Assembly: GCF_008727925.1 (NCBI RefSeq)
Contig: NZ_VTWT01000010.1
Location: 116,628-180,627, forward strand
Length of the DNA: 64,000 nt
Origin: Adhaeribacter soli
GTDB lineage: Bacteria > Bacteroidota > Bacteroidia > Cytophagales > Hymenobacteraceae
Direction: 5' to 3'
Under the pieces are notes generated by a model. It was not told the DNA's origin. It saw only the letters and a program-made list of their open reading frames with translations, and made no database searches. Positions within the stretch are counted from its first letter, which is position 1. Every line of letters starts with the position of its first letter. Below are positions 51,381-59,678 of this stretch, piece by piece. A program made the translations under genes and the position numbers.

Positions 51381-53336
51381 CTAACGCCGTCCCAGTTTCC
51401 GGAAAGCCTTGAATACCACTTCCAGGTCCAGCGAAGGGGTATAATCTTTGGCGTAAAGCACTTCCAGACGCTGCACCGTTGCTTCGTCTAAAGCGGTATC
51501 CCGGAAGCGGTCGGCCGGAGAAAGTACGGCACGCTGCCTTCTGCGGGTTTCCGGCGCGGTATGCCGCAAACCTACCCATTGCAGGTTACCGAATAACACC
51601 CCAAAGCAGTTGCTGAAAAAGCCTCCTTTCTCTTTCACAAACGGTAGCAAAAACGGCGAAAAAAGGATAAAGCCTAAACTCAGGCAAATCTCTAGCGCCC
51701 GCTTGGCCCGCCGGTTCGATTTTTTATCGAGGTTCAGCTCAATGTTGAGGGTATAATAATCGCCCTGACTGGTCTTGGAACTGGAACCAATAATGTATTC
51801 GCTGGCTTCGGGCAAAATCTTGAATTCGATCTCTTTGTTTTCGATCTGGGCCATCAGGCTGATGATCTGACTGGTACTCAGATCTTTGCCACAAAATATC
51901 AGTTCGTTTACCCCGTAGATCTGGATAATTTCGTTCAGCTGCCGCAATTCGCCCAGGTAATCGCCGGCGGTCCGTTCAGAGGCATCGTTCGAAATAAAGC
52001 CCAGCATCGAGGCATCTACGTGCGCTTCTTTCAGCAAAGCTATCACCCGCCGGCTTTCGGCCTGACTACCCACAATGGCAATGCGTTTCTGCTGCACCTC
52101 CCCCATTTGCAGGTTTTTGTACTTCAGAAAATGGACCAGCAACCTCCGTCCGACCACTGCGGCAATGGCCCAGGCACCGCCCAGCACGATCAGGGCTTTA
52201 GAGAACCGGTAAGCATCGAAAAAATTGGAAATAGCCGCGATCAGCACTGTGCCGATAAAAATGCCCCGGACCGCTCTCGAAGTTTTAAAGGGTTTGTCAT
52301 ACGCCCCGCTGAAATAAGCCGAACCAAGCCAGATCAGGATATAAACCGGCACGGCTACCAGCATAAATTGCGGCGGGTAATCGGTCGGCACCCATTTGTG
52401 GTTTTCCTGCCAGTATTCCTTCAGGAAAAACATCCCGATGAAAATGATAACGGCATCGAGCAAAACCGGCAGCGCCGCCTTGAAAAACCGCATGGCAATA
52501 GCCGCCCCGGCGCGCAAGTAAATGGCCAGGTTTATCAGGAACGAAAAAACGCCCGCGTTACCGCTGCTGAAATGCTTCTGGGCAAAAATGATCATGGCGC
52601 GGTAAAACACGAACACGTAGTTCACGCTGGTGCGCTTGGTACTTTCGCCTTTGTAATGAATGATGCGCGTTTCCGGAAAGTAGTAATTCCTGTAGCCGCC
52701 CTGCGTAATCCGGTACGAAAGATCGATGTCTTCGCCGTACATGAAATAATCTTCATCCAGCAAGCCGACTTTATCGAGCGTCGTTTTCCGCATGAGCATG
52801 AACGCCCCGCTCAACACGTCAACTTCGTGAATTTTATCGTTATCCAGAAAACCAAGGTGGTAGCGCCCGAAGCGTTTCGATTTCGGGAACAACTTAGAAA
52901 AGCCGAAGATTTTGTAAAAAGCAACCCACGGCGTAGGCAAACCCCGTTTCGATTCCGGCAGAAATTCGCCTTTGCCATCCAGCATTTTCACGCCCAAACC
53001 GCCGGCCTCCGGGTGTTCGTCCATAAAGCGGCAGACCTTTACGAAGGTATCTTCCTCCACCACCGTATCGGGGTTCAGCAGCAACACGTATTCGGCGTTG
53101 CTTTCCCGGATGGCCTGGTTATTGGCTTTGCTGAAGCCGGTATTCACCTTATTGGCAATCAGTTTCACCTCCGGGAATTTCTCCCGCACCATTTCCACCG
53201 AGCCATCTACCGAATTATTATCGACCACCCACACTTCCGCATCGAGGTGCTGCACCGCTTTGCGCACAGAAAGCAGCGCCTGCTCCAGAAAGTAGCAAAC
53301 GTTGTAGTTAACAATTATTACGGCAAGCTTTTTCAA
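51381..53336 (-). CDS. GT2 glycosyltransferase fused to a polyprenyl-phosphotransferase-like membrane part
   Basis: About 651 residues. N-terminal GT-A family 2 domain (KKLAVIIVNYNVCYFLEQAL, LLLNPDTVV, GAFMLMRKTTLDKVGLLDEDYFMYGEDIDLSYR) of about 270 residues; then five or more membrane spans; a Rossmann/CoA-binding-like domain (KRIAIVGSQAESRRVIALLK) and a C-terminal segment like the start of a sugar-1-phosphate transferase (NRRAKRALEICLSLGFILFSPFLLP) that is cut short. The frame runs on to 53525, but that part is repeat DNA; the start is most likely the TTG at 53336. Role in exopolysaccharide or lipopolysaccharide assembly is inferred. Confidence 0.85.
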   Translation of the reverse strand: MKKLAVIIVNYNVCYFLEQALLSVRKAVQHLDAEVWVVDNNSVDGSVEMVREKFPEVKLIANKVNTGFSKANNQAIRESNAEYVLLLNPDTVVEEDTFVKVCRFMDEHPEAGGLGVKMLDGKGEFLPESKRGLPTPWVAFYKIFGFSKLFPKSKRFGRYHLGFLDNDKIHEVDVLSGAFMLMRKTTLDKVGLLDEDYFMYGEDIDLSYRITQGGYRNYYFPETRIIHYKGESTKRTSVNYVFVFYRAMIIFAQKHFSSGNAGVFSFLINLAIYLRAGAAIAMRFFKAALPVLLDAVIIFIGMFFLKEYWQENHKWVPTDYPPQFMLVAVPVYILIWLGSAYFSGAYDKPFKTSRAVRGIFIGTVLIAAISNFFDAYRFSKALIVLGGAWAIAAVVGRRLLVHFLKYKNLQMGEVQQKRIAIVGSQAESRRVIALLKEAHVDASMLGFISNDASERTAGDYLGELRQLNEIIQIYGVNELIFCGKDLSTSQIISLMAQIENKEIEFKILPEASEYIIGSSSKTSQGDYYTLNIELNLDKKSNRRAKRALEICLSLGFILFSPFLLPFVKEKGGFFSNCFGVLFGNLQWVGLRHTAPETRRRQRAVLSPADRFRDTALDEATVQRLEVLYAKDYTPSLDLEVVFKAFRKLGRR

Positions 53337-53749
53337 ACGGGAATCCGGGGAATCAAAGCAGCAAATATGGAGATTTTTTCTGAGGGTTTGGTAATGGAGT
53401 TTGGTTGGATTGGAAAATGGTAAGGTTTTGGAAGAAAAAAGCTCGACTCCAATAATATTCCCATGATTTGAATTGCCTCTGCCTTTAGGCAGAGGAATAC
53501 GGAAACAAGAAATGGCTTTAGCCAAACTTACGTCTAAGGATTTTTAAACAAGGTGATTTTGGCTAAAGCCATTTAAGGTTCAACTTTTATCCCCTGCCTG
53601 AAGGCAGGGGCAATTCAAAACATCATCCTTTCCCCTAAAAAACTAAAAGCTGCCCTTGCAGGACAGCTTTCCAAGATATAAAAACGATAAGGTTTTAAGC
53701 AAAAAGCTCCATTAATCTCCTAATCCCAAAAAATCCTAATTCAGACAAC
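53337..53749. other. Gene-free stretch with nested palindromic element
   Basis: The N-terminal extension of the glycosyltransferase frame in this stretch is repeat DNA (53463-53626). No other gene is seen. Confidence 0.7.
53463..53626. repeat. Nested palindromic element with GGCAGAGG / GGCAGGGG hairpins
   Basis: Ends ATGATTTGAATTGCC (53463-53477) and GGCAATTC...ATCAT (53608-53626) mirror each other. Hairpins CCTCTGCC-tttA-GGCAGAGG and CCCCTGCC-tgaa-GGCAGGGG stand at the two ends. Inner arms AATGGCTTTAGCC (about 53511) and GGCTAAAGCCATT (about 53561) pair. About 160 bp. Confidence 0.78.
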
Positions 53750-54358
53750 CTACGCCCGACCGTAATTACTCCGCTCCACAATACTCCGGCCGAGGGTAAT
53801 TTCATCAATGTACTCCAGTTCGCCGCCAACCGGTACGCCGCGGGCAATGCTCGTAATCTTCAAGTTGAAATCTTTGAGCTTGCGGGTAATGTAGAACGAG
53901 GTCGTATCTCCTTCAATGGTCGGGCTAAGCGCCAGGATAATCTCTTTTATTTCCGAACCCGGGATGCGCTCCAGCAACGAATTAATGGTCAGGTCGCTTG
54001 GGCCGATGCCTTCTATCGGAGAAATAACGCCGCCTAGCACGTGATAAACGCCTTTAAACTGGGAGGTATTCTCGATCGCCATCACGTCGCGGATATCCGA
54101 AACCACGCAAACGAGGCTGTGGTCGCGGCCGGGATTGGCGCAGATACTGCAGGTTTCCGAATCGGAGATGTTGTGGCAGGTTTTGCAATAGGTGATCAGC
54201 GTCCGCATTTTAAGCAGCGCGTCGGCCATGCCTACGGTTTGTTCCGTTTCGGTTTTGAGCAAATGCAAAGCCAGTCGCAAAGCCGTTTTCCGCCCGATAC
54301 CCGGGAGTTTGGCCAGCTCTTCAACGGCATTTTCTATTAACTTGGAAGGAAAATTCAC
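53750..54358 (-). CDS. recR: Recombination mediator RecR
   Basis: RecFOR-pathway protein that loads RecA on gapped DNA. 202 residues, normal length: helix-hairpin-helix [17 protein letters not shown], zinc finger Cys58-Cys61-Cys70-Cys73, Toprim-type [14 protein letters not shown] and C-terminal [26 protein letters not shown]. 15 bp from clpS, same strand. Confidence 0.97.
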   Translation of the reverse strand: MNFPSKLIENAVEELAKLPGIGRKTALRLALHLLKTETEQTVGMADALLKMRTLITYCKTCHNISDSETCSICANPGRDHSLVCVVSDIRDVMAIENTSQFKGVYHVLGGVISPIEGIGPSDLTINSLLERIPGSEIKEIILALSPTIEGDTTSFYITRKLKDFNLKITSIARGVPVGGELEYIDEITLGRSIVERSNYGRA

Positions 54359-54373
54359 TTAGCAGAATAAAAT

Positions 54374-54655
54374 TTAAACAACATCGGCAGAAATGCCGCG
54401 GTCGTGAATGGCGGTGCACATGCCGGCCAGCAGCTCGAATTCGCCCATTTTCACAACGCATTTGCCTTTGTAATGAACGAGCAGCGTGCACTGTTCGGCC
54501 TGCTCCGGGGTGTGGTTGCACACGTCCATCAGGGTTTCGATCACGTGGTCGAAGGTGTTTACATCGTCGTTGTAAACCACGAGGTTACGCACATCGGTTA
54601 CTTCTTCCAAAAGAAGCACATCGTCCTGGTATAAGGTTTCGGTAGCTGTATTCAT
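54374..54655 (-). CDS. clpS: ATP-dependent Clp protease adaptor ClpS
   Basis: 93 residues. Binds the N-domain of ClpA-type chaperones and delivers N-degron substrates. The family motif LVVYNDDVNTFDHVIETLMDVCNHTPEQAEQCTLLVHYKGKCVVKMG is complete, with NDDxNTFD at the substrate pocket and the later HYKGKCVVK. Leads a clpS-recR pair. Confidence 0.95.
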   Translation of the reverse strand: MNTATETLYQDDVLLLEEVTDVRNLVVYNDDVNTFDHVIETLMDVCNHTPEQAEQCTLLVHYKGKCVVKMGEFELLAGMCTAIHDRGISADVV

Positions 54656-54659
54656 CTTA

Positions 54660-54667
54660 CAAATTTA
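54660..54667 (-). promoter_or_regulatory. -7 promoter box directly before clpS ATG
   Basis: On the minus strand TAAATTTG ends 4 bp before the ATG at 54655, as for hemE and lpxD. Confidence 0.6.
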
Positions 54668-54820
54668 CGAAAAACTACGGATTTTTCCGAGGCAAATTCT
54701 ACGGCAACCAGGCCATGCTGGCTGGCTTTTAAGAACAAACGGAAGGGGGTGAGAATTCCTTTTGGGTGGGTTTATTTTGGGGGAATTTGGGAATAATTTT
54801 ACTAAGTGATATATTACAAA

Positions 54821-55492
54821 ATGTTCAAAGTTTCGATTATATCCAAGTATTTAATCCTAAGCATTCTTGTCTTTACTTTCTTGAGGTGCAATTCCAATAA
54901 AGGAGAAAAACAAAAATTTTATTATATAATTAAACATCCAGACTTAGAACAACCTTCAGAAGTTGAAACTTTAGAAATTAATGGTGAAACTGTTTTTATA
55001 AGTCAACCTAAACCACCACGTCTATTCCCATTCTTTTATGGAAACTATAACTTTATATTAATTGGGTCTAACCAAATCTTTTATCACAACAAAAGAGGTC
55101 CAATATATTTTTGTGGCACTGGAGTTGACTTCTCAAGACCAGAGCGCTTAGATTTAACTCCTGAAGACTTTTCCCAAATTAAGCTTTCTAATTTAGAAAG
55201 ATTTCTAAGAGATTCAATATCAACTGACACTCTGAAAGATGGACGCGAGGCTATTGTAAAAATTGCATCGCCTAAAGATACTATTTTTAATCCTGCATTA
55301 GATGTAATTGTAAAACACATTAAAAAGAAGGGATTAAAACGCTGGCAAATTATAAACTCAACAGAAGAAGAGAATTGTGTAATAAATTCAATTACAGAAA
55401 AAAAGCCATACAATCTTGCTAACTGTGACTTTAAATTTGGTTTTGGAGGAGTTAAATTCAATCCATCTATTCAATCTGATTCGATTAATTAA
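54821..55492 (+). CDS. AT-rich lipoprotein of unknown function
   Basis: 223 residues from the ATG at 54821 (MFKVSIISKYLILSILVFTF); lipobox-like FLRC with Cys near 23, then a mature part with no recognised family. Much more AT-rich than clpS and DPP4 around it. It faces a YefM/YoeB pair, so the whole 54.8-56.0 kb segment looks acquired. Confidence 0.72.
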   Translation: MFKVSIISKYLILSILVFTFLRCNSNKGEKQKFYYIIKHPDLEQPSEVETLEINGETVFISQPKPPRLFPFFYGNYNFILIGSNQIFYHNKRGPIYFCGTGVDFSRPERLDLTPEDFSQIKLSNLERFLRDSISTDTLKDGREAIVKIASPKDTIFNPALDVIVKHIKKKGLKRWQIINSTEEENCVINSITEKKPYNLANCDFKFGFGGVKFNPSIQSDSIN

Positions 55493-55500
55493 AATTGGAA

Positions 55501-55758
55501 TCAATCATAATGATAACGGCAACTGTAAATTAGTACTTCACCTTCCAAGTACTGATAAACCAAACGATGCTCTCGGTCAATTCTTCTGCTCCAGTAACCA
55601 GCCAAATCATACTTTAGCGGTTCTGGTTTTCCTATTCCCTCAAATGGCGTTCGGGTAATATCTTTTATCAGCTCATTAATTTTTTTGAGCATCTTTTTAT
55701 CTTCCGTCTGCCAGGAAACATAATCTTCCCAGCCATTTTTAGAGAAAGTAATTTTCAT
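55501..55758 (-). CDS. yoeB: Txe/YoeB-family mRNA endoribonuclease toxin
   Basis: 85 residues. Cuts mRNA in the ribosomal A site. The catalytic set of E. coli YoeB is kept at the same numbers: Glu46, Arg65, His83, Tyr84 (KPEPLKYDLAGYWSRRIDREHRLVYQ, SCRYHYD). It overlaps the antitoxin by 1 bp. Confidence 0.95.
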   Translation of the reverse strand: MKITFSKNGWEDYVSWQTEDKKMLKKINELIKDITRTPFEGIGKPEPLKYDLAGYWSRRIDREHRLVYQYLEGEVLIYSCRYHYD

Positions 55759-56012
55759 TACTCTTCTATCAAGCCTTTATTTACAGTTTTACCGGCTTTC
55801 ATTTGTTGAATGGACTCGTAAAGCCGGTCGGCATTTTTTTTGGAACGAAGCAAATGAACCGTTTCCAGAATCGAATTATATTCTTCCAGCGAAATCATGA
55901 CAGCACCCTTCCCGGCACCCCGTTTAATGATTAAGGTTTCGTTGTTGTTTTCAACATTATCCAAATACGATTTCAGGTTTAATCTGAACTCAGTAAAGTT
56001 GGCAGCAATCAT
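55758..56012 (-). CDS. yefM: YefM/Phd-family antitoxin
   Basis: 84 residues. N-terminal Phd/YefM DNA-binding fold (ANFTEFRLNLKSYLDNVENNNETLIIKRGAGKGAVMISLEEYNSILETVHLL) and C-terminal part that neutralises YoeB. First gene of the pair. Autoregulation with the toxin is general for the family; candidate operator at 56042-56057. Confidence 0.95.
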   Translation of the reverse strand: MIAANFTEFRLNLKSYLDNVENNNETLIIKRGAGKGAVMISLEEYNSILETVHLLRSKKNADRLYESIQQMKAGKTVNKGLIEE

Positions 56013-56041
56013 GGCAATAAGTTATAATAAGTTATTAAGTA

Positions 56042-56057
56042 CAAATATAAGTACTTA
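56042..56057 (-). promoter_or_regulatory. yefM-yoeB promoter with palindromic operator candidate
   Basis: Minus-strand TATATTTG (plus 56042-56049) is a -7 box; the palindrome TAAGTACTTA (56048-56057) overlaps its upstream edge, and a second AAGTAC lies 6 bp away. YefM proteins elsewhere bind TGTACA-centred palindromes, so this is a plausible autorepressor site. Confidence 0.5.
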
Positions 56058-56187
56058 TTTAGTAACGCACTCTTTTCGTAAATAGTTTACTTTTCAAAAC
56101 TTCGCCCGAAACCGCACATTCCGTACACCAAATCCTTAATTCAAAACTTCGTATCTTTACCCAATGGACAAGGGCCGGCTTTTTCAG

Positions 56188-56241
56188 CTCCAAACCCTAC
56201 CAATTTCTAATTCCTAATTTTTAATTTTTAATTAATAAAAC
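56188..56241 (+). repeat. G-free arm before the DPP4-like gene
   Basis: No G from 56188 to the start codon; the stretch is made of CTAATTTCTAATT-like units as in the right arm at 15905. No matching left arm is present beside it. TATCTTTA (56152-56159) may be the -7 box. Confidence 0.6.
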
Positions 56242-58434
56242 ATGCTTCAAGCCTTTCAAAAACGTCGGTTAACGGCGTTGCTGCTTTTGCTGAGCGCCTG
56301 GTTGTACGTGCAGCCATTGGCCGCGCAGAACAAAATGCTCACCATGGAAGATGCCCACCTGAACCGGGCATTGGTGCCGGCCAACCTCAAACAACTGGGC
56401 TGGATCCCGAATTCCGACGATTACGCGTACCTGAAGGCCGACGATAAAAAAGACAAACTGGTGCGCGGCACCGCCGGTAAAAAGAAAGAAGACGATATTC
56501 TGAAGCTCGACGATTTCAGCGATGCGCTGCAGAAAGCCGGGGCCGAAAAACAGAACGGTTTCCCGTTGATCCAGTGGCGCGACAAGAACAATTTCGTGGT
56601 TACGGTAAAGGGCAAACTCTACAATTTCGATGTAAAGAAAAAAGCAGCCAGCCTGGTTACGAGTATTGCCGATGAAGCCGAAAACGGCGAACTGGACCCG
56701 ACCAAGCAGAAAATTGCCTACACCAAAGCCAATAACCTGTACATTTCGCAGAAAGGCGCGCCGGATGTGGCTGTTACCAATGAAACCATGCTGAACATTG
56801 TGAGCGGACAAACCTATCACCGTTCCGAATTCGGCATTACCAAAGGTACGTTCTGGTCGCCTTCCGGAAATTCCCTGGCCTTCTCCCGCGTGGATGAAAG
56901 CATGGTTTCGGATTACCCTATTCTGGAGATCAACAACACGCCGGCTACGGTGCGCAATATTAAATACCCGATGGCGGGCGGCAAAAGCCACCATGCAACC
57001 ATTGGCGTTTACAACCTGAACTCCAAACAAACGGTTTTCCTGAAAACCGGCGAACCGTTAGACCAATATTTAACCAACCTTACCTGGAGCCCCGACGAAA
57101 AATCGATCTACCTGGCGGTAGTGAACCGGGAACAGAACCACATGAAACTGAATCAGTACGATGTGGCTTCCGGGAATTTTGTAAAAACGCTGTTCGAAGA
57201 GAAAAACGAGAAATACGTAGAGCCGGAAGAAGGCTTGTTTTTCCTGCCGAAAGATGCCGGCAAATTCCTGTGGCTGAGCGAACGCGACGGTTTCAACCAC
57301 TTGTACCTGTACGATACGAATGGCAACGTGATCCGTCAGGTAACCAAAGGCAACTGGATGGTAACCGACGTACTGGGTTTCGATAAAGGCGGCCGGGTAA
57401 TTTACCGCAGCACTGCCGAAAGTCCGCTGGAGCGCCATGTATATGCTGCCAACGTAAATTCCGGCGCGGTGGAACGCATTTCCCAGGGTTCCGGCACGCA
57501 CAACGCTACGCTGAGCGCTAACGGAAGCTATATTTTGGATAACTACAGCAGCTCTATTGTCCCACGCACGATTCGCATTATCGGTACCGACTCTAAAGTA
57601 AAAAATACATTGCTGGTGGCTCCAAATCCGCTGAAAGATTATGCCTTAGGCGAAACCAAATTATTCCCGATAAAAGCGGAAGACGGAACGGATCTGTATT
57701 GCCGCATGATCACGCCGCCGAACTTCGATAAGAATAAGAAATACCCGGCGGTGGTTTACATATATGGTGGTCCGCACGCACAATTAATTACCGAAAGCTG
57801 GCTGGGCGGCTCCAACCTTTGGATGCAACTGATGGCCCAAAAGGGTTACGTGGTTTTCACGGTAGATACGCGCGGTTCCGCGGGTCGTGGATTTGCTTTT
57901 GAATCGGCCATTCACCGGCAACTGGGTACCCTGGAAATGCAGGACGTAATTACCGGCACCAACCATTTGAAAAGCCAGCCTTTTGTAGATGCAAATCGAG
58001 TAGGTATTCACGGCTGGAGCTTCGGCGGCTTCATGACCACTTCTTTAATGACCCGCACGCCGGATGTATTTAAAGTTGGCGTAGCCGGCGGTCCGGTTAT
58101 CGATTGGAACTTATACGAAGTAATGTACACCGAACGCTACATGGATACCCCGCAGGAAAACCCGGAAGGTTACAAAACCAATACGCTTTACCAGTACATC
58201 CCGAACCTGAAAGGCCGCCTTCTGATGATCCACGGAACGATCGATGACGTGGTAGTTTGGCAGCACAGCATGACCTACACCAAGAAAGCCGTAGATGCCG
58301 GCAAGCAGATCGATTATTTCATGTACCCGGGCCACCCGCACAACGTGCTGGGCAAAGACCGCGTGCATTTAATGAACAAGGTGACGCAGTATTTCGACGA
58401 TTTCCTGATGAACGCTGCTCCGACGGTGAATTAA
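56242..58434 (+). CDS. Secreted prolyl-oligopeptidase-family (DPP4-like) peptidase
   Basis: 730 residues. Signal peptide to about 28 (LSAWLYVQPLAAQ), N-terminal beta-propeller (DPPIV_N) to about 480, and C-terminal S9 peptidase domain. Catalytic Ser593 in HGWSFGGFMT; Asp in IHGTIDDVVVW and His in YPGHPHN complete the triad. The family releases X-Pro dipeptides; Bacteroidota use it in periplasmic peptide use. Confidence 0.95.
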   Translation: MLQAFQKRRLTALLLLLSAWLYVQPLAAQNKMLTMEDAHLNRALVPANLKQLGWIPNSDDYAYLKADDKKDKLVRGTAGKKKEDDILKLDDFSDALQKAGAEKQNGFPLIQWRDKNNFVVTVKGKLYNFDVKKKAASLVTSIADEAENGELDPTKQKIAYTKANNLYISQKGAPDVAVTNETMLNIVSGQTYHRSEFGITKGTFWSPSGNSLAFSRVDESMVSDYPILEINNTPATVRNIKYPMAGGKSHHATIGVYNLNSKQTVFLKTGEPLDQYLTNLTWSPDEKSIYLAVVNREQNHMKLNQYDVASGNFVKTLFEEKNEKYVEPEEGLFFLPKDAGKFLWLSERDGFNHLYLYDTNGNVIRQVTKGNWMVTDVLGFDKGGRVIYRSTAESPLERHVYAANVNSGAVERISQGSGTHNATLSANGSYILDNYSSSIVPRTIRIIGTDSKVKNTLLVAPNPLKDYALGETKLFPIKAEDGTDLYCRMITPPNFDKNKKYPAVVYIYGGPHAQLITESWLGGSNLWMQLMAQKGYVVFTVDTRGSAGRGFAFESAIHRQLGTLEMQDVITGTNHLKSQPFVDANRVGIHGWSFGGFMTTSLMTRTPDVFKVGVAGGPVIDWNLYEVMYTERYMDTPQENPEGYKTNTLYQYIPNLKGRLLMIHGTIDDVVVWQHSMTYTKKAVDAGKQIDYFMYPGHPHNVLGKDRVHLMNKVTQYFDDFLMNAAPTVN

Positions 58435-58437
58435 TAT

Positions 58438-58457
58438 CCGTCTGCTGAAGCAGACGG
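58438..58457. repeat. Short REP-like hairpin, GCAGACGG core
   Basis: CCGTCTGCT-ga-AGCAGACGG, 9-bp perfect stem, 3 bp after the DPP4 stop; the same core lies at 46511 and 46631. Confidence 0.75.
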
Positions 58458-58458
58458 G

Positions 58459-58532
58459 AAAGGAAAAAAAAATAGCCTTTCGTAGCGCAGGGTTTAAACC
58501 CTGCGCTACGAAAGGCTATTTTTTTTTCCTTT
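58459..58532. repeat. Perfect 74-bp palindrome
   Basis: Bases 58459-58495 and 58496-58532 are exact reverse complements, 37 bp each with no loop. The core is CAGGGTTTAAACCCTG, outer parts carry nine A and nine T. It can also act as a terminator in either direction. A related palindrome runs off the right edge of the window (63969-64000). Confidence 0.92.
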
Positions 58533-58588
58533 TGGGCTACTGATTTTCTTATGCCTGAAATTAATCAGCTAATTTATCGCAATATGCG

Positions 58589-58614
58589 TGGGGACAGGTC
58601 AAGCCCTGTCCGTA
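58589..58614. repeat. Short REP-like hairpin, GGACAGG core
   Basis: GGACAGG (about 58593-58599) pairs with CCTGTCC (about 58606-58612) around TCAAGC, with GTGGG/TACAT flanks. Confidence 0.6.
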
Positions 58615-58764
58615 CATGGGAAAATCAAAATCTTAGGATTTTCACATCCTTTGAATCAAATAAATCATAGTTCAGACAAGTTTCGCAACCAGAAACCCAA
58701 ATTCCAGTTTAACTTTACAATTTCAATAGCACATTTGCACATTAAACAATCAGCACATTAAAGC

Positions 58765-59310
58765 ATGCCCGTACCGAGCGCCGAATTCAAAAAAGCCATT
58801 AAGCAACTGACAGACAAGGAAAAGGAGGCTTTGCTTTTAAAAGCTGTGCGGCGTGATGCGGAGCTTTACGACATTATTGCGTTTGAGCTGCTGGATATTC
58901 CGGTGGAGCAATTGGTGGAGGAAACTTCGGAGAAAATACACGACCTGATGTATGGGTTGACGGGAAGAAGTCTGAGCAAAAGTTTAACGCGTTCGCTCCG
59001 GAAAAGCATGAAGGAAATTGCGCGTTTTAAGAAAGTAACCAAGAACGTAAAAGGCGAAGTGGACCTGCATTTGTACCTGCTCCGCCTCATCTTCCAGAAT
59101 TTCACCGGCCAGTTCGATAGTTTTTACAAGAGTTTCTATACCGCTACCGCGCGCCTGGTTTTAAAAACGGCCCAACTGGTAAAGAAGAACCTGGACGAAG
59201 ATTATTACATCGAATACGAAGACGAACTAAATGAATACCTGGAAGTGCTGCACAACCGCAAAAAGCCGCTTTCGTTTGTTTTGCCTGAAACCTTTGAGGC
59301 GGTAAAGTAA
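58765..59310 (+). CDS. Conserved hypothetical helical protein
   Basis: 181 residues, almost wholly helical and charged, no signal or membrane span. N-terminal VPSAEFKKAIKQLTDKEKEALLLKAVRRD and SLRKSMKEIARFKKVTKNVKGEVDLHLYLLRLI are notable. I recognise no named domain; the length and composition suit a small cytoplasmic scaffold or regulator. Single-gene unit; start ATG has no rival. Confidence 0.72.
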   Translation: MPVPSAEFKKAIKQLTDKEKEALLLKAVRRDAELYDIIAFELLDIPVEQLVEETSEKIHDLMYGLTGRSLSKSLTRSLRKSMKEIARFKKVTKNVKGEVDLHLYLLRLIFQNFTGQFDSFYKSFYTATARLVLKTAQLVKKNLDEDYYIEYEDELNEYLEVLHNRKKPLSFVLPETFEAVK

Positions 59311-59678
59311 AAAACGGTAGTGCTCTGAATCAAAAACCGGAAGCGCTAGTGCTCGATAAAGTTTTATTTGTTGGGTAAAAGCAGGCTGAAGCATGGTTGT
59401 TGGTGAAAACACGCAACAACGGCGAACAGTAAAATCCGACAATTTAACCTTTATGAAGTACTTAGAAACAAGGCATTATTTCTACAAATTCCTATTTCAG
59501 AAAAATTCTTAAAATTCTGTAAATTCTAAAATTCTGTAAATCCTGATCCTAAACAAAAAGCCCCCGAAAAATCCGGGGGCCTTTTGTGTGAGAGCATTAT
59601 AGCTTGGTATTTGAAATTGCAAAATCACTTTATCATCACACACACACAATTTGCTTTTTCAAATCGGGTTTCAACTAA
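59311..59678. other. Gap with a solo end of the two-hairpin element and a terminator
   Basis: CTAGTGCTCGA at 59346-59356 equals one end of the element at 11039, but the rest is absent. Repeated AATTCTGTAAATT-like units lie at 59505-59548, and a terminator at 59557-59586. No gene seen. Confidence 0.6.
59557..59586. terminator. Bidirectional terminator
   Basis: AAAAAGCCCCCG pairs with CCGGGGGCCTTTT (small mismatches) around AAAAAT; between the convergent hypothetical gene and yceI. Confidence 0.82.

Noticed and set aside
52020..53423. 467-codon plus-strand frame
   Set aside because: Antisense to the GT2 fusion gene; His/Arg/Gln-rich composition is typical of a shadow frame.
53337..53525. N-terminal extension of the glycosyltransferase
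   Set aside because: Translates a palindromic repeat; GT2 proteins start at KKLAVIIVNYNV.
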